From assembly GCA_016200915.1 (NCBI GenBank), contig JACQDV010000083.1, positions 1 to 64,000 of the forward strand: 64,000 nucleotides of DNA, read 5' to 3'. Below are positions 37,284 through 46,140 of the stretch, in pieces. Below the pieces are notes generated by a model. The model saw nothing but the letters and a program-made list of their open reading frames with translations, was not told the origin of the DNA and searched no databases. The translations under genes and the position numbers were made by a program. Position 1 is the first letter of the stretch. Each line of letters opens with the position of its first letter. Source of the stretch: Sphingobacteriales bacterium. GTDB taxonomy: Bacteria; Bacteroidota; Bacteroidia; Chitinophagales; Chitinophagaceae.

Positions 37284-38105
37284 ATGAAAACCATTTTAGT
37301 TCCTGTTGATTTTTCTGAAACCTCTATAAATGCTGTTCGCTATGCAGCGCAATTAGCTGTACAAATTAATGGAAAAGTAATGATGCTTCATGCTTACCAG
37401 TATCCTGTTATTCACCCAATGGATAAGGGTATGGAACTGACAGACGAAGGTGTAAAAGAAATTAATTTAAAAGAACTGGCACGGATAAAGAAAATAATTG
37501 AAACAGAAATACCATGGGTGAAGCTGGAATATCTGGTTATCAATGGAATCCTGAGTGGTGTGATCAATGTTTTTGCAGAAAATTTCCGGACGGATTTAAT
37601 TGTAATGGGATTATCCGGCGCCGGTAAAGTGAAGGAAGTACTGATAGGAAGTAATACACTGGATGTTGCCAGTAATACAAGAATCCCTGTAATTATTGTA
37701 CCGGATAAATGTAAGTTTGGGGTTGTTGAGAAAATTGCTTTAGCCACTGATTTCAGGGATGTGGTAGAGAATATTCCGGATACACAGGTAAAACGTTTTT
37801 TAGCAGCATCGGGAGCGAGACTGCATATAGTTAATGTGGATTATCATCATGAATATGCTACGGTTGATACTCCTTTCCAGTCAAGTTTGCTGGAAGCGAT
37901 GTTCCAGTCATGGTCACCTGAATATCATTTTGTGGAAGACTATAATGTGCAGGAAGGGTTAAGCCGTTATATAGAAGAAAATAATATCAATATATTAATT
38001 GCTGTTCCGCATAAACATAATTTGCTGCATAAGTTGTTTATGCCAAGTCATACAAGGCAATTAGTATTTCACAGTAAGGTGCCTGTAATGGTGGTACATG
38101 AATAA
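37284..38105 (+). CDS. Two-domain universal stress protein
   Basis: The 273-residue protein carries two UspA domains in tandem (about 1-140 and 147-273). The first starts MKTILVPVDFSETSINAVRYA and has the ATP-binding glycine motif in MGLSGAGKVKEVLIGSNT. The second ends SHTRQLVFHSKVPVMVVHE, where that motif is weaker. Universal stress proteins bind nucleotides and help during starvation or stress; the partner here is unknown. The upstream 237 bases are AT-rich with no clear -7 box. A heptamer tandem repeat begins 2 bases after the stop codon. Confidence 0.92.
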   Translation: MKTILVPVDFSETSINAVRYAAQLAVQINGKVMMLHAYQYPVIHPMDKGMELTDEGVKEINLKELARIKKIIETEIPWVKLEYLVINGILSGVINVFAENFRTDLIVMGLSGAGKVKEVLIGSNTLDVASNTRIPVIIVPDKCKFGVVEKIALATDFRDVVENIPDTQVKRFLAASGARLHIVNVDYHHEYATVDTPFQSSLLEAMFQSWSPEYHFVEDYNVQEGLSRYIEENNINILIAVPHKHNLLHKLFMPSHTRQLVFHSKVPVMVVHE

Positions 38106-38107
38106 AG

Positions 38108-38177
38108 TTTCTGGTTTCTGGTTTCTGGTTTCTGGTTTCTGGTTTCTGGTTTCTGGTTTCTGGTTTCTGGTTTTTGG
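38108..38177. repeat. TTTCTGG heptamer tandem repeat
   Basis: Nine perfect TTTCTGG units run from 38108 to 38170, with a tenth (TTTTTGG) at 38171-38177. A minus-strand reading frame across it encodes a QKPETRN repeat, a by-product of the 7-base period. Copy number is likely to vary between strains. Confidence 0.9.
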
Positions 38178-38207
38178 TTGAGAAAGAATAACTGTGTAAG
38201 ATAGAAA

Positions 38208-38271
38208 ATGTTCCGTAGGAACATCTCGTGGGTAGAAAAAATAAATGATTTTATGTCGTTCCGTAGGAACG
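38208..38271. repeat. Pair of GTTCC-GTA-GGAAC palindromes
   Basis: The same 13-base palindrome occurs in 38208-38224 (7-bp arms) and 38257-38271 (6-bp arms), 48 bases apart. It lies in the 316-base gap after the stress-protein gene, which holds no gene. It might be a protein-binding pair or part of a dispersed repeat. Confidence 0.45.
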
Positions 38272-38421
38272 TTTGGTGTTTATAGAGAGTAATGATTGTT
38301 GAATGATTAAAAAAATATATTGGTAATAACAATTAAGACTGATAAATGGTATTACTGAAAGGTGAAGTGAGTGACACAACAGAAGTTTAATAGTAGCATT
38401 AGAGCTAAGTAAAAAATAAAA

Positions 38422-39060
38422 TTACTTCTTCTTAAAATCTCCCCGTTTCCATGCTTTAATAAACTCATTCCATGCAGCAGGATTCAGCAGATTGATTGGA
38501 GGTTGCTGACCGGCATAATATAATTTGGCAGATTGTGCCCGCAATTGTTTATTTACTGCTTCTCTTCCATCAGCAGGTAATACGGCTGCTAATGCTCTTA
38601 ACGTAGCGGCATCATTATTTTTTCGGGCAATAGAAATATCATCATCCGGTACAGGAGTATTAACAAAATCTCTTTCAAATTGTTCCCGGGTAGGTTTGGC
38701 CTTAATAATGGTGGCGGGTAAATAAACCGTATCAGTGATCAGCAATTGAATAATGCTATACTGGTTGCCTTCAATGTTTTTTGGAATTTTTACTGTAACT
38801 GGTTTATAGCTCACATGGGTAAACTCTACAATATCACCTTTTAAAACTACAATGGAGAATACACCCTGGTTATTGGAGATAGTACCGCGGTTCTGTCCTT
38901 TTACCATGATGGTGACACCGGGCACGGCTTTCAAACTATCGCTGGTCATTACCACACCATACAACTGCACCACAGAATCTTTCATGGTTTCGAACTGTGC
39001 GAAAGCTGATTTGGGTACAAAGAAGAGCAATAAAAAGGTGTATCGTAAAATTTTCTTCAT
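38422..39060 (-). CDS. Secreted protein with carboxypeptidase-regulatory-like domain
   Basis: From the ATG at 39060 the protein has 212 residues: a signal peptide (ends AFAQ), then a beta-sandwich of about 80 residues like the carboxypeptidase D regulatory domain that often precedes TonB-dependent receptors (LYGVVMTSDSLKAVPGVTIMVKG, then GTISNNQGVFSIVV and VEFTHVSYKPV). The rest is helical and charged. Here it stands without a receptor barrel. A longer start at 39171 would bury the signal and overlap the Mrp gene. A TATTTTTG box on the minus strand lies just upstream, so the leader may be only a few bases. Confidence 0.8.
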   Translation of the reverse strand: MKKILRYTFLLLFFVPKSAFAQFETMKDSVVQLYGVVMTSDSLKAVPGVTIMVKGQNRGTISNNQGVFSIVVLKGDIVEFTHVSYKPVTVKIPKNIEGNQYSIIQLLITDTVYLPATIIKAKPTREQFERDFVNTPVPDDDISIARKNNDAATLRALAAVLPADGREAVNKQLRAQSAKLYYAGQQPPINLLNPAAWNEFIKAWKRGDFKKK

Positions 39061-39066
39061 CCGGCC

Positions 39067-39074
39067 CAAAAATA
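39067..39074 (-). promoter_or_regulatory. -7 box very close to a start codon
   Basis: On the minus strand TATTTTTG fits TAnnTTTG, with a TTG 23 bases upstream (39098-39100). It ends 6 bases before the ATG at 39060, which would give a nearly leaderless message. Confidence 0.4.
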
Positions 39075-39159
39075 ATGGTATTACCCGAATGCGTAAACAA
39101 TTACAGCTGTTAATGGTTAAATTTGCAGCCACAATTTTCTTTTTTAACAAATCATTGAA

Positions 39160-40254
39160 ATGACTGAACAAAAAATACTGGAAGCCCTGAGTAATGTACA
39201 GGAACCTGATCTTGGCAAAGATCTCGTTACGCTTAACATGGTAAAAGATATAGTGATCAATGGGAATGCCGTTTCGTTTACTGTGGTACTCACTACTCCT
39301 GCCTGCCCGTTGAAAGATATGATCCGTAATGCCTGTATCAATGCCGTAAAATTGCTGGTGAATAAAGAAGCCGATGTTACGGTAAACTTTACCGCTAATA
39401 CCAGCAGCAACCGTAAAGACGCAGCTACTATATTGCCTAAAGTAAAAAACATTATTGCAGTAGTGAGTGGTAAAGGTGGAGTAGGTAAATCAACGGTATC
39501 AGCAAACCTTGCATTAGCATTGGCACAGGGTGGCGCAAAAGTTGGTTTGATGGATGCTGATATTTATGGACCAAGTGTTCCTATTATGTTTGGTATCCGT
39601 GGAGAAAGACCGATGATGATGGAGATTGACGGAAAAGGAATGATTGTGCCAATTGAAAAGTTTGGAATAAAATTAATGAGTATCGGTTTATTGGTTGATG
39701 ATAAGAATGCAGTAGTATGGCGTGGCCCGATGGCGAGCAGTGCTATTCGCCAATTTGTTACCGAAGTTTTGTGGGATGAGTTGGATTACCTGGTAATTGA
39801 TATGCCGCCGGGAACTGGTGATATACATTTGACATTAGTACAAACAGTTCCTGTAACAGGAGCAATCATTGTTACTACACCGCAGGATGTTGCTTTGGCA
39901 GATGCAAAAAGAGCCGTAGCTATGTTTGGGCAAGCTCAGATAAAAGTTCCTATTGTTGGATTGGTAGAGAACATGAGTTATTTTACTCCTGAAGAATTAC
40001 CCAATAATAAATATTACATCTTTGGCAAAGACGGTGGTAAGCGTTTGGCCGAAGAATATGATATAGCATTCCTCGGGCAAATTCCATTGGTGCAAAGCAT
40101 TCGTGAAGGTGGTGATAGTGGATTACCGATTATGATGAGTGATGATAAAATTAGCCGTAAAGCATTTGAAGATTTTGCCGGCTTAGCAGCAAGAAGTATT
40201 GCCATGCGGAATGCACAATACCCAAGTACAAAACCATTGGAAATAGTAAGCTAA
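39160..40254 (+). CDS. apbC: Mrp/ApbC/NBP35-type iron-sulfur carrier ATPase
   Basis: Mrp-type proteins move iron-sulfur clusters to target enzymes. The 364-residue protein has an N-terminal DUF59/MIP18 domain (about 1-90), then a deviant Walker A VVSGKGGVGKST, DADIYGPS and MPPGTGDIHLTLVQ. The region after ENMSYF that carries a CxxC in many homologues has no cysteines here (PEELPNNKYYIFG). I believe this is usual in Bacteroidota, so cluster binding may differ. Cytoplasmic. Gene start follows the divergent carboxypeptidase-regulatory-like gene by 99 bases. Confidence 0.92.
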   Translation: MTEQKILEALSNVQEPDLGKDLVTLNMVKDIVINGNAVSFTVVLTTPACPLKDMIRNACINAVKLLVNKEADVTVNFTANTSSNRKDAATILPKVKNIIAVVSGKGGVGKSTVSANLALALAQGGAKVGLMDADIYGPSVPIMFGIRGERPMMMEIDGKGMIVPIEKFGIKLMSIGLLVDDKNAVVWRGPMASSAIRQFVTEVLWDELDYLVIDMPPGTGDIHLTLVQTVPVTGAIIVTTPQDVALADAKRAVAMFGQAQIKVPIVGLVENMSYFTPEELPNNKYYIFGKDGGKRLAEEYDIAFLGQIPLVQSIREGGDSGLPIMMSDDKISRKAFEDFAGLAARSIAMRNAQYPSTKPLEIVS

Positions 40255-40325
40255 GAGGTTAAAAGAGTGAAAGAGGAAAGGAGATGTTTACTCTTTTTAT
40301 CTTCTTTTCTCTTTTAAACTCTTAG
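40251..40325. terminator. Bidirectional terminator overlapping the apbC stop codon
   Basis: A 17-bp stem with one mismatch (40251-40267 with 40309-40325) spans the gap between the two converging genes. The interior is purine-rich on one side and pyrimidine-rich on the other, extending the hairpin. Confidence 0.7.
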
Positions 40326-40326
40326 C

Positions 40327-42309
40327 TCAATAATAATACTTCCACCCGTAAGCTGCATAAATTTTTTTAGGCGAATAAACCTTTCCTTCTTTAATGGTAA
40401 GATAAATGTTGCGGATGTCCTTGATATTTTTTTTCGGGTCACCATCAATTAAAATGAGGTTGGCAATTTTGCCTGCTTCTATAGTTCCATATTTATCCAA
40501 TAGCCCATGTTGTTTTGCCGGGAAATAAGTTGCCATTCTTAACACATCATAATTAGGAATTCCAATCTCACTATATATTTCTAATTCATGTTGCAGAATG
40601 CCGCCATCAGTGCCGGAAAGAACCGTGATGCCATTATCATACAAAGCTTTTAATAACTTTTTCATTACTTCATACGATTGTGCATAGGTTTTAGCGTAAG
40701 CTTCATCATCAATAAAACCTCCTGTCATTGCATTTCTTTTATCATTGGCAGCCATATATTTTGCGATGGGTGCAAATGCTTTGGCAATTTTGCCCGGCAT
40801 ATCGGTAAACATGTTTTCAAAGATGTTGATGGTAGGGTCAACAGATATATTTTTATCCTTCATTTTCTGAATAAAATTTTTTACCACATCACTGTTAACG
40901 TCAATCGTATTTCCTTTTTTGCCCACCAGTTTAAAGCGGGTCATGTTTCTGGTATCCACTGTATCGCCAAAAAAGTTTAGCATCAGCATATTCAAATGTG
41001 TTACCTCATTGTAACCGGCATCAATTGCCTGCGAGGCCGTCATAAATGCTGGTATATGTCCGCATACACGCATGCCCAAACTATGTGCTTTATCTGCTAA
41101 TGGCTTTACCCATTCAGGATTAATAGAGCTGTACAATTTTATTTGCTGGCATCCTTTGTCGTGATATTTCTGCACCCACTGCAACCCTTCATCCAATGAA
41201 TTGATCAGTGCACCGGTAGGTGCTGCAAATTCCCCGGCTTTATCAATAAAACCGGAAACAACATTTATCTCCGGACCAAGTATGCTGTCTTTCTCAATCC
41301 GGGCTTTAAGATTCCATAGTTCATCACCATTGCCCATGTCTCTTAAATTGGTTACACCCTGTGCAATCATTTGCGGACCAGCTTCCATAAAAAAGTGTCC
41401 ATGCATTTCCCACAAGCCCGGCATTAAAAATTTATTGGTGCCATCAATTACTTTATATCCTGCAGGAATTTTGATAAAAGAAGAGCCTCCTACTTTTTCA
41501 ATCAAATTATTTTTTATTAATACTGTTCCATTAATGAATGTACTTCCTTCAGCAGCATTAAAAACCGTTACATTTTTTATGGCAATTCCCTGAGGATATT
41601 TTTCTGTGGCAGCAGCCGATAAGTCGGTAAAGAATTTTTTCTCATATATTTTTTGTGTTGCCAGTAGTTCTTCAATATTTTTTTCGAAGCTTTTTTTTAT
41701 GATTGACATCCAATCACTCAAACTTCCAAAGAAATTACCGTTAACATCATACCATGTATAAAATGGAGGTCCACCTAATCCGGAAAACCCAATTAACTGA
41801 ATAGAGAGCTTATTGTTGTTATCATCTGTTACCGTAGTTTCTTTTACTACTTTAAATTCAAGATTGCCTGATGGTAGAATACTGACTTTTTTAGTAGGAG
41901 ATTGCTTAAGCAGTTTTAATATTAATTCGTTCTCAGCAGGTGTTCCGTTAATGTTTGAATAAACTTCTCCTTTATAAGGAACTGTTTTATTTTCAAATTT
42001 ATTTTTCCAGGATGCTTTACCATTCTTTACTTCAAATTTTTCATCTACTTTAGTTTTATAATAATCTACACCAGTAATGTACTGCCCAATAATATTTCCT
42101 TTATCATTGGTGGTGATATGCGAGGTGATAGACGGGCCACGGCCACGGTCATTAAACTCATAATAATAATAGAATTCAGTATTTCCTTTTTTCCAGGAAA
42201 GCTGTTTGCCAACAGGTTTACCAAATCTTACCGCATTATAATAAGCGGTATCCTGTGCAAAGCAAAAATTAAAGATGACCAGTGTAATAAGAGAGAGGAG
42301 CAGTTTCAT
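40327..42309 (-). CDS. Amidohydrolase-family metal-dependent hydrolase with N-terminal extension
   Basis: The 660-residue protein has a signal peptide (ends FCFAQ) and about 220 residues of beta-rich N-terminal region without a named fold. The amidohydrolase domain has metal ligands in MHGHF (His303, His305), a probable lysine in QIKLYSS, further histidines in VCGHIPA and EVTHLNM, and the last Asp in LSGTDGG. Relatives open cyclic amides or cleave dipeptides (imidazolonepropionase/prolidase-like). The catalytic set seems complete; substrate unknown. Probably periplasmic. Single gene, divergent from paiB. Confidence 0.88.
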   Translation of the reverse strand: MKLLLSLITLVIFNFCFAQDTAYYNAVRFGKPVGKQLSWKKGNTEFYYYYEFNDRGRGPSITSHITTNDKGNIIGQYITGVDYYKTKVDEKFEVKNGKASWKNKFENKTVPYKGEVYSNINGTPAENELILKLLKQSPTKKVSILPSGNLEFKVVKETTVTDDNNNKLSIQLIGFSGLGGPPFYTWYDVNGNFFGSLSDWMSIIKKSFEKNIEELLATQKIYEKKFFTDLSAAATEKYPQGIAIKNVTVFNAAEGSTFINGTVLIKNNLIEKVGGSSFIKIPAGYKVIDGTNKFLMPGLWEMHGHFFMEAGPQMIAQGVTNLRDMGNGDELWNLKARIEKDSILGPEINVVSGFIDKAGEFAAPTGALINSLDEGLQWVQKYHDKGCQQIKLYSSINPEWVKPLADKAHSLGMRVCGHIPAFMTASQAIDAGYNEVTHLNMLMLNFFGDTVDTRNMTRFKLVGKKGNTIDVNSDVVKNFIQKMKDKNISVDPTINIFENMFTDMPGKIAKAFAPIAKYMAANDKRNAMTGGFIDDEAYAKTYAQSYEVMKKLLKALYDNGITVLSGTDGGILQHELEIYSEIGIPNYDVLRMATYFPAKQHGLLDKYGTIEAGKIANLILIDGDPKKNIKDIRNIYLTIKEGKVYSPKKIYAAYGWKYYY

Positions 42310-42415
42310 GTCAGTTGGTTTATGTGCAAAAGATAGGAAGTTTTTCAGTAACTGCTCCTGTTTTCTTTCATACCTTTTCTGTTTTCATTTCTGGGCTATT
42401 AATTAACTTCGCAGC

Positions 42416-43042
42416 ATGTATAGTTTGCCTTACTTCAAAGAAAAAGATGCGGAGGTGGTGCTGCAGTTTATGAAGAATAATCCTTTTGTTTTTTTATGTG
42501 GTGTGGATAAGGATAATAAACCGGTTGCTTCGCAGATACCCGTTTTTATTGATGAGAGAGACGGAAAATTATTTCTCACCGGTCATATAATGCGGAACAC
42601 TGATCATCAAAAAGCATTTGAACAAAACCCTAACGCACTGGCTGTATTTACCGGGGCACATACTTACATAAGTGCAAGCTGGTATGCTGAGCCTAAGCAG
42701 GCAAGTACCTGGAATTATATGAGTGTGCATGTAAAAGGGGTACTTAAATTTTTAGATGAAGCACAATTGATTGAGGTATTAAAACGTACTACCAATCATT
42801 TTGAAAACAATGCTCATTCTCCGGCTAATTTTGAACAATTGCCTGAAGATTATGTTCAGCGGTTGATCAAAGCAATTGTGGCTATTGAAATTGAAATGAC
42901 AGAAATTGAAAATGTATTTAAGCTGAGCCAGAACAGGGATGAAAAAAGTTATCACAACATTATGCATAAATTAAAGGAGCAGCAAGGAGATGGAGAAGCG
43001 ATTGCAGAGGAGATGAAAAAAAGATTCAATAAACTTTTTTAG
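42416..43042 (+). CDS. PaiB-type FMN-binding protein
   Basis: The 208-residue protein matches the PaiB/FMN-binding-2 family, with a split-barrel flavin fold: MYSLPYFKEKDAEVV, ASQIPVFIDE, LTGHIMRNTDHQK, ALAVFTGAHTYISASWY and the terminal region IEIEMTEIENVFKLSQNR. PaiB was described as a negative regulator of sporulation and degradative enzyme genes in Bacillus; in other bacteria it may be a flavin-linked reductase. Cytoplasmic. A weak -7 box (TAACTTCG, 42404-42411) ends 4 bases before the ATG. Confidence 0.9.
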   Translation: MYSLPYFKEKDAEVVLQFMKNNPFVFLCGVDKDNKPVASQIPVFIDERDGKLFLTGHIMRNTDHQKAFEQNPNALAVFTGAHTYISASWYAEPKQASTWNYMSVHVKGVLKFLDEAQLIEVLKRTTNHFENNAHSPANFEQLPEDYVQRLIKAIVAIEIEMTEIENVFKLSQNRDEKSYHNIMHKLKEQQGDGEAIAEEMKKRFNKLF

Positions 43043-43089
43043 GTAGCGGCTTAAAACTTTATTTTGTAACTTTAAAGAAACCATTTTAT

Positions 43090-43467
43090 ATGTCTGTTAT
43101 AAAATTGCCATTACTTTTTGCAGGCTCACAGGGCGAAAAGAATTTATACACCCTATTTGACAGTGGTGCAAATCTTTCCTGTATTGATGAAAAGCATTTA
43201 GATAAACTGGAGAAAGCTGTACATCTTGGCCGGGTTAGAAAATTAGCGACTGCGAGTGAAGGCCACTTTATTGAAATTACAGAAGCTGTGCGGCTTGATT
43301 TTTATATTAACGATATTTTACTTTCAGATGAATTTTTAGTGGTTCCTAACTTAAGTGAGGAAGCAATAATAGGAGCTGCTACTCTTCAAAAATGGCGGAT
43401 AAAACTAAATTTTGAAGATGATAAAGTAGAAGTAGATCCTAAAGTAGCCAAGCTCCAGCTTATTTAA
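43090..43467 (+). CDS. Retropepsin-like aspartic protease
   Basis: The 125-residue protein has FDSGANLS (catalytic Asp24) and the second conserved part ILLSDEFLVVPNLSEEAIIGAATLQKWRIKLNF, which is the order of single-domain retropepsin-like proteases that work as dimers. Length suits a free-standing domain. No signal peptide or anchor is visible, so it is likely cytoplasmic. It is the second of three same-strand genes (paiB, this, kynU) with small gaps of 47 and 9 bases, and may be co-transcribed. Its target is unknown. Confidence 0.82.
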   Translation: MSVIKLPLLFAGSQGEKNLYTLFDSGANLSCIDEKHLDKLEKAVHLGRVRKLATASEGHFIEITEAVRLDFYINDILLSDEFLVVPNLSEEAIIGAATLQKWRIKLNFEDDKVEVDPKVAKLQLI

Positions 43468-43476
43468 TACTTCAGC

Positions 43477-44757
43477 ATGCATTTTGAAAACTCTCTTGTC
43501 TTTGCCCGTTTGTTAGATGCAAATGATAAATTAAAAAATTTCAGGAAAGAATTTATTATTCCTGTTGAAAATGGAAGAGAGCAAATTTATTTTTTAGGAA
43601 ATTCTCTTGGGCTGCAACCCAAACAAACAGCTGCTTATATACAACGAATTTTAGATGGCTGGTCAAAGCATGGTGTAGAATCATTTTTTATGGGTGATGA
43701 CCCGTGGATGGATTATCATTCACATCTTACTAAAACATTCTCTGCTATTGTTGGTGCTAAATCATCAGAGATTACGATAATGAATAATCTTACTGTGAAT
43801 TTGCATTTGATGATGGTAAGTTTTTATCGTACGCAGGGAAAAAGAAATAAAATTATTTGTGAGGGCAAAGCATTTCCCAGCGACCAGTATATGTTTGAAT
43901 CACATATCAAACATCATGGACTAAATCCGGATGATGTGCTGATTGAAATCAATCCACGGGAAGGAGAACATTGTTTGTGTACAGAAGATATTTTGAAAAC
44001 CATCGAACAGCATAAAGATGAACTGGCATTAATCTTATTCGGTGGCATCAACTACTATACCGGCCAGGTGATGGATATGAAAGCAATCACAGCTGCAGGA
44101 CATAAGGCGGGAGCAAGAGTTGGTTTTGATTTAGCTCACTGTGCCGGTAATATTCCATTGCAATTACACGATTGGGATGTTGATTTTGCCTGCTGGTGCA
44201 ATTATAAATATTTGAATTCGGGCCCCGGGGCTGTGGGTGGTGCTTATGTGCATGAACGATTTCATGCGGATGAATCAATTAATCGTTTTGCCGGTTGGTG
44301 GGGCTATAAAAAAGAAACCCGTTTTAAAATGGAGAAAGGTTTTCAGCCAATAACATCAGCAGAGGGATGGCAGTTAAGTACACCACATATGATGCTATGG
44401 GCGGCGGTACATTCATCAATGGATATTATTGAAAGAGCTGGTTGGGATAATATGCAGCAGAAAAGAAAATTGTTGAATGCTTATTTATGGTTTGTGCTCG
44501 ATGAAATCAATGCTTCACAAAAAGAAAGGCAAATTGAATTTATTACACCAGGAGAAGAGGAGCAGCATGGTTGCCAGGTATCGATGCTGATGCTGCAGAA
44601 AGGAAAAGAAGTGTATGATAAACTGATGAGTAATGGAATTTATGTTGACTGGCGGGAGCCGAATGTAATTCGTTTAGCACCCGTTCCATTGTACAATACA
44701 TTTGAGGAAGTTTGGAAATTTGGGCAGGAATTAAAAACAATATTAGCTTCCAACTAA
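43477..44757 (+). CDS. kynU: Kynureninase
   Basis: Kynureninase splits kynurenine (or 3-hydroxykynurenine) to anthranilate (or its hydroxy form) and alanine, using PLP, in tryptophan breakdown. The 426 residues show the family sequence throughout: FLGNSLGLQPK near the start, FDLAHCAGN around the cofactor aspartate, Lys244 in CNYKYLNSGPG, RFAGWWGY, and the end region DWREPNVIRLAPVPLYNTFEEV. Cytoplasmic. No other tryptophan-degradation gene is adjacent, though a glutaryl-CoA dehydrogenase is 5.3 kb away. Confidence 0.95.
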   Translation: MHFENSLVFARLLDANDKLKNFRKEFIIPVENGREQIYFLGNSLGLQPKQTAAYIQRILDGWSKHGVESFFMGDDPWMDYHSHLTKTFSAIVGAKSSEITIMNNLTVNLHLMMVSFYRTQGKRNKIICEGKAFPSDQYMFESHIKHHGLNPDDVLIEINPREGEHCLCTEDILKTIEQHKDELALILFGGINYYTGQVMDMKAITAAGHKAGARVGFDLAHCAGNIPLQLHDWDVDFACWCNYKYLNSGPGAVGGAYVHERFHADESINRFAGWWGYKKETRFKMEKGFQPITSAEGWQLSTPHMMLWAAVHSSMDIIERAGWDNMQQKRKLLNAYLWFVLDEINASQKERQIEFITPGEEEQHGCQVSMLMLQKGKEVYDKLMSNGIYVDWREPNVIRLAPVPLYNTFEEVWKFGQELKTILASN

Positions 44758-44783
44758 TTTGTAATTTTATAAAAAGTGGATTT

Positions 44784-44993
44784 ATGAAAATTACCGATAA
44801 TAAGAAAGATATAATTCTTGGGGTGCTGAATACAGAGGATGAATGGATATTAAAAGCGATCCGGAAATTGCTGGACATTGAAGATATTCCTGAAGCACAT
44901 AAGTTAATTTTAGAAGAAAGGCAGGAAGAGTATTACAGCAATCCCAACAAACTTATTGATTGGGACGATTTACAAAAAGAAATAATGGGGTAG
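44784..44993 (+). CDS. Probable antitoxin of a ParE-type pair
   Basis: The 69-residue acidic protein (MKITDNKKDIILGVLNTEDEW, then IRKLLDIEDIPEAHKLILEER, ending DWDDLQKEI) looks like the short antitoxins that sit before RelE/ParE toxins. The toxin gene starts 1 base after its stop. The ATG at 44784 is chosen because an earlier in-frame start overlaps kynU by 46 bases. It would bind the toxin and, as a complex, the promoter of the pair. No operator is evident in the 26-base gap after kynU, so expression may partly depend on kynU. Confidence 0.75.
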   Translation: MKITDNKKDIILGVLNTEDEWILKAIRKLLDIEDIPEAHKLILEERQEEYYSNPNKLIDWDDLQKEIMG

Positions 44994-44994
44994 T

Positions 44995-45294
44995 ATGTAT
45001 GATTATAAATTACTCCCCTCCGCAAAACAAGATGTTGTCGGCGCTTTTAAATGGTATGAAAAAGAATCAAAAGGTTTGGGTTACCTGTTTATGCAGGAGC
45101 TAAGTTCTGAAATAAAAAAATTAGATAATCCTTTGATTAAAGAAAGAAGAGTTTTCCTTGATTTTCAAAAACACATCTGTAAAAAATTCCCCTATTATAT
45201 TTATTATAAGAAAGATGGTGACAAAAAATTAATCATCATCTTTGCGGTGCTGCATAAAAAGCAGGATTCATCGCAATTTTACAACCGGATTTAA
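44995..45294 (+). CDS. RelE/ParE-superfamily toxin
   Basis: The 99-residue protein fits the ParE branch: YKLLPSAKQDVVGAFKWYEKES near the N-terminus, then LGYLFMQELSSEI, FPYYIYYKKDGDK and the ending IFAVLHKKQDSSQF. ParE proteins poison DNA gyrase, and RelE relatives cut mRNA at the ribosome. The short basic form without a clear RelE catalytic set suggests ParE. Paired with the upstream antitoxin gene. It lies just ahead of pyrF (9 bases), an odd place for a toxin gene. Confidence 0.85.
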   Translation: MYDYKLLPSAKQDVVGAFKWYEKESKGLGYLFMQELSSEIKKLDNPLIKERRVFLDFQKHICKKFPYYIYYKKDGDKKLIIIFAVLHKKQDSSQFYNRI

Positions 45295-45303
45295 ACTTCA
45301 ATA

Positions 45304-46140
45304 ATGACCCGTCTGCAACTCATAGAACAAATCTTTAAAAAACAATCTTACCTCTGCGTTGGATTAGATACAGACATTGCTAAAATCCCCAATCATTTAT
45401 TAACTCAGCCCGACCCTATATTTGAATTCAATAAAAAAATTATTGATGCCACAAGAGATTTATGTGTGAGTTATAAAATCAATACTGCCTTTTATGAAGC
45501 ATTAGGTTTGAAAGGGTGGGAGGCGATGGAGAAGACGGTTAATTATATCGGGAACGAACATTTTAAAATTGCTGATGCTAAAAGAGGCGATATCGGCAAC
45601 ACCTCTTCACAATATGCCAAAGCTTTTTTGGAAACGCTTCCGTTTGATTCCATCACTGTAGCTCCTTATATGGGTGAGGACAGTGTAAAACCATTTCTGC
45701 AATATGAAGGTAAATGGGCTATTGTATTGGGGTTAACTTCCAATAAAGGCGCTAATGATTTTGAATTGAAACAACTCATTACTGAAAATGGCGAAGAACA
45801 TTTAAGAGCGGAATATTTGTATGAAAGAGTGTTGAGAACAGTTTCGCAATGGGGTTCGCCAGATAATTTAATGTTTGTAGTAGGTGCTACACAAGCAGAT
45901 GAGTTTGTAAATATTCGTTCCATTACACCCAATCATTTTTATTTAGTTCCAGGCGTTGGTGCACAGGGTGGAAGTTTGAAAGATATTTCTGAGAAAGCGA
46001 TGAAAAAAGATTGTGGCATACTGGTAAATGCGAGCCGTGCCATCATTTATGCATCAGAGAAAGAAGATTTTGCTGATGAAGCAAGAGCCATTGCTCAGCA
46101 ATATCAATTTGAAATGGCACAGTATTTAAAAACTATTTAA
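45304..46140 (+). CDS. pyrF: Orotidine 5'-phosphate decarboxylase
   Basis: PyrF removes CO2 from OMP to make UMP, the last step of pyrimidine synthesis. The 278-residue protein is of the longer (type 2) form. The catalytic Asp91-x-Lys93...Asp96 cluster is in [10 protein letters not shown], and the phosphate loop lies near VPGVGAQGG. Length is right for this subclass. Its last 8 bases overlap the converging GDSL esterase gene. Only 9 bases separate it from the toxin gene, so it might share transcripts from the toxin-antitoxin side. Confidence 0.95.
   Translation: MTRLQLIEQIFKKQSYLCVGLDTDIAKIPNHLLTQPDPIFEFNKKIIDATRDLCVSYKINTAFYEALGLKGWEAMEKTVNYIGNEHFKIADAKRGDIGNTSSQYAKAFLETLPFDSITVAPYMGEDSVKPFLQYEGKWAIVLGLTSNKGANDFELKQLITENGEEHLRAEYLYERVLRTVSQWGSPDNLMFVVGATQADEFVNIRSITPNHFYLVPGVGAQGGSLKDISEKAMKKDCGILVNASRAIIYASEKEDFADEARAIAQQYQFEMAQYLKTI

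Noticed and set aside
38108-38177. CRISPR array
   Set aside because: Units are 7 bases with no spacers; it is a simple tandem repeat.
38069-38332. Minus-strand reading frame encoding QKPETRN repeats
   Set aside because: It is produced by the 7-base tandem repeat and overlaps the end of the stress-protein gene; no start signal or family match.
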